This document shows positions 20,910 through 21,014 of a stretch of 21,014 bases of DNA, one piece after another. The translations under genes and the position numbers were made by a program. How positions within the stretch are numbered: position 1 is the stretch's first letter; the number at the start of each line of letters is the position of its first letter. Origin of the DNA: a virus; IMG/VR virus record IMGVR_UViG_3300018415_000053, positions 1-21,014 of that record, one strand, 5' to 3'. The notes under the pieces are model-generated. The model searched no databases and was not told the DNA's origin. It was given only the letters and a program-made list of their open reading frames with translations.

Positions 20910-21014
20910 TGCAGGATTTGACTTTAGTGTAGGTAAAGCTGAACAAGCCTTTTCATGGACAAGTGAAGGTGTTGAGCAACTTATGCTTGCATTGGAAGAA
21001 GGCTATAAACCTAA
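20884..21014 (+). CDS. 5' end of a gene, possibly large terminase (partial)
   Basis: An ATG inside the GroES-like gene (26-base overlap) opens a frame that runs off the window with 43 complete codons, beginning MPQKPQAPSAGFDFSVGK. Part of it looks helical (GVEQLMLALEEGYKP). T4 gene order would put gp17 after gp16, but the visible part has no ATPase motif, so the identity is a guess. Confidence 0.5.
   Translation, partial: MPQKPQAPSAGFDFSVGKAEQAFSWTSEGVEQLMLALEEGYKP

Overview
This window is most likely a piece of the genome of a T4-like tailed bacteriophage (contractile-tailed, Caudoviricetes). The sequence is AT-rich and tightly packed. Recognisable relatives of T4 gp46, gp55, gp4, gp20 (portal), gp21 (prohead protease), gp23 (major capsid), gp44 (clamp loader), RNase H/FEN and gp16 (small terminase) appear in the protein sequences, and gp15 and gp62 are likely. 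Start codons are preceded by A-rich sequence with almost no GGAGG-type Shine-Dalgarno site. Together with a two-helix membrane protein carrying a DEKGTPSSKRF motif that I associate with Bacteroidota phages, this suggests a Bacteroidota (flavobacterial-type) host; that is inference. All genes but one lie on the + strand, and no gap without a gene exceeds 300 bases.

Layout. Bases 2-424: end of the gp46 recombination ATPase. 450-3447: a gp15-like tail sheath stabiliser and a large unknown protein, closed by a strong terminator. 3529-4951: a compact late sigma factor (gp55-like), the gp4 head-completion nuclease-fold protein and a conserved T4-like virion or DNA-end family protein. 4970-10295: the head core, made of portal, a fused protease-scaffold protein with nine 14-residue repeats, and the major capsid protein, closed by a second strong terminator. 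10394-11972: a coiled-coil protein with a capsid-targeting-like N-terminus and a small zinc-ribbon protein. 11958-12746: one antisense gene of the DUF115/sialyltransferase-like superfamily. 12820-16593: replication block (gp44 clamp loader, a 54-residue ORF, RNase H/FEN nuclease, a glycosyltransferase, a probable gp62). 16577-18053: an unknown protein, a methyltransferase-fold protein and a two-helix membrane protein. 18057-21014: a large virion-type protein, small terminase, a GroES-like co-chaperonin, and the first 43 codons of another gene.

How it works together. The 9-mer AATATATAA occurs six times, each 25-29 bases upstream of a start codon in a gap between genes, and related TATAAATA-type sequences precede several others. 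This resembles the T4 late promoter (TATAAATA), and the window encodes a gp55-like sigma factor that could read it. Portal, protease, scaffold repeats, capsid protein and a probable internal head protein form a head-assembly set whose members carry (L/I/V)-x-E sites of the type gp21 cleaves. The GroES-like protein next to the small terminase could serve capsid folding, as gp31 does in T4. Gene order is shuffled relative to T4, with replication genes set between head and packaging genes.
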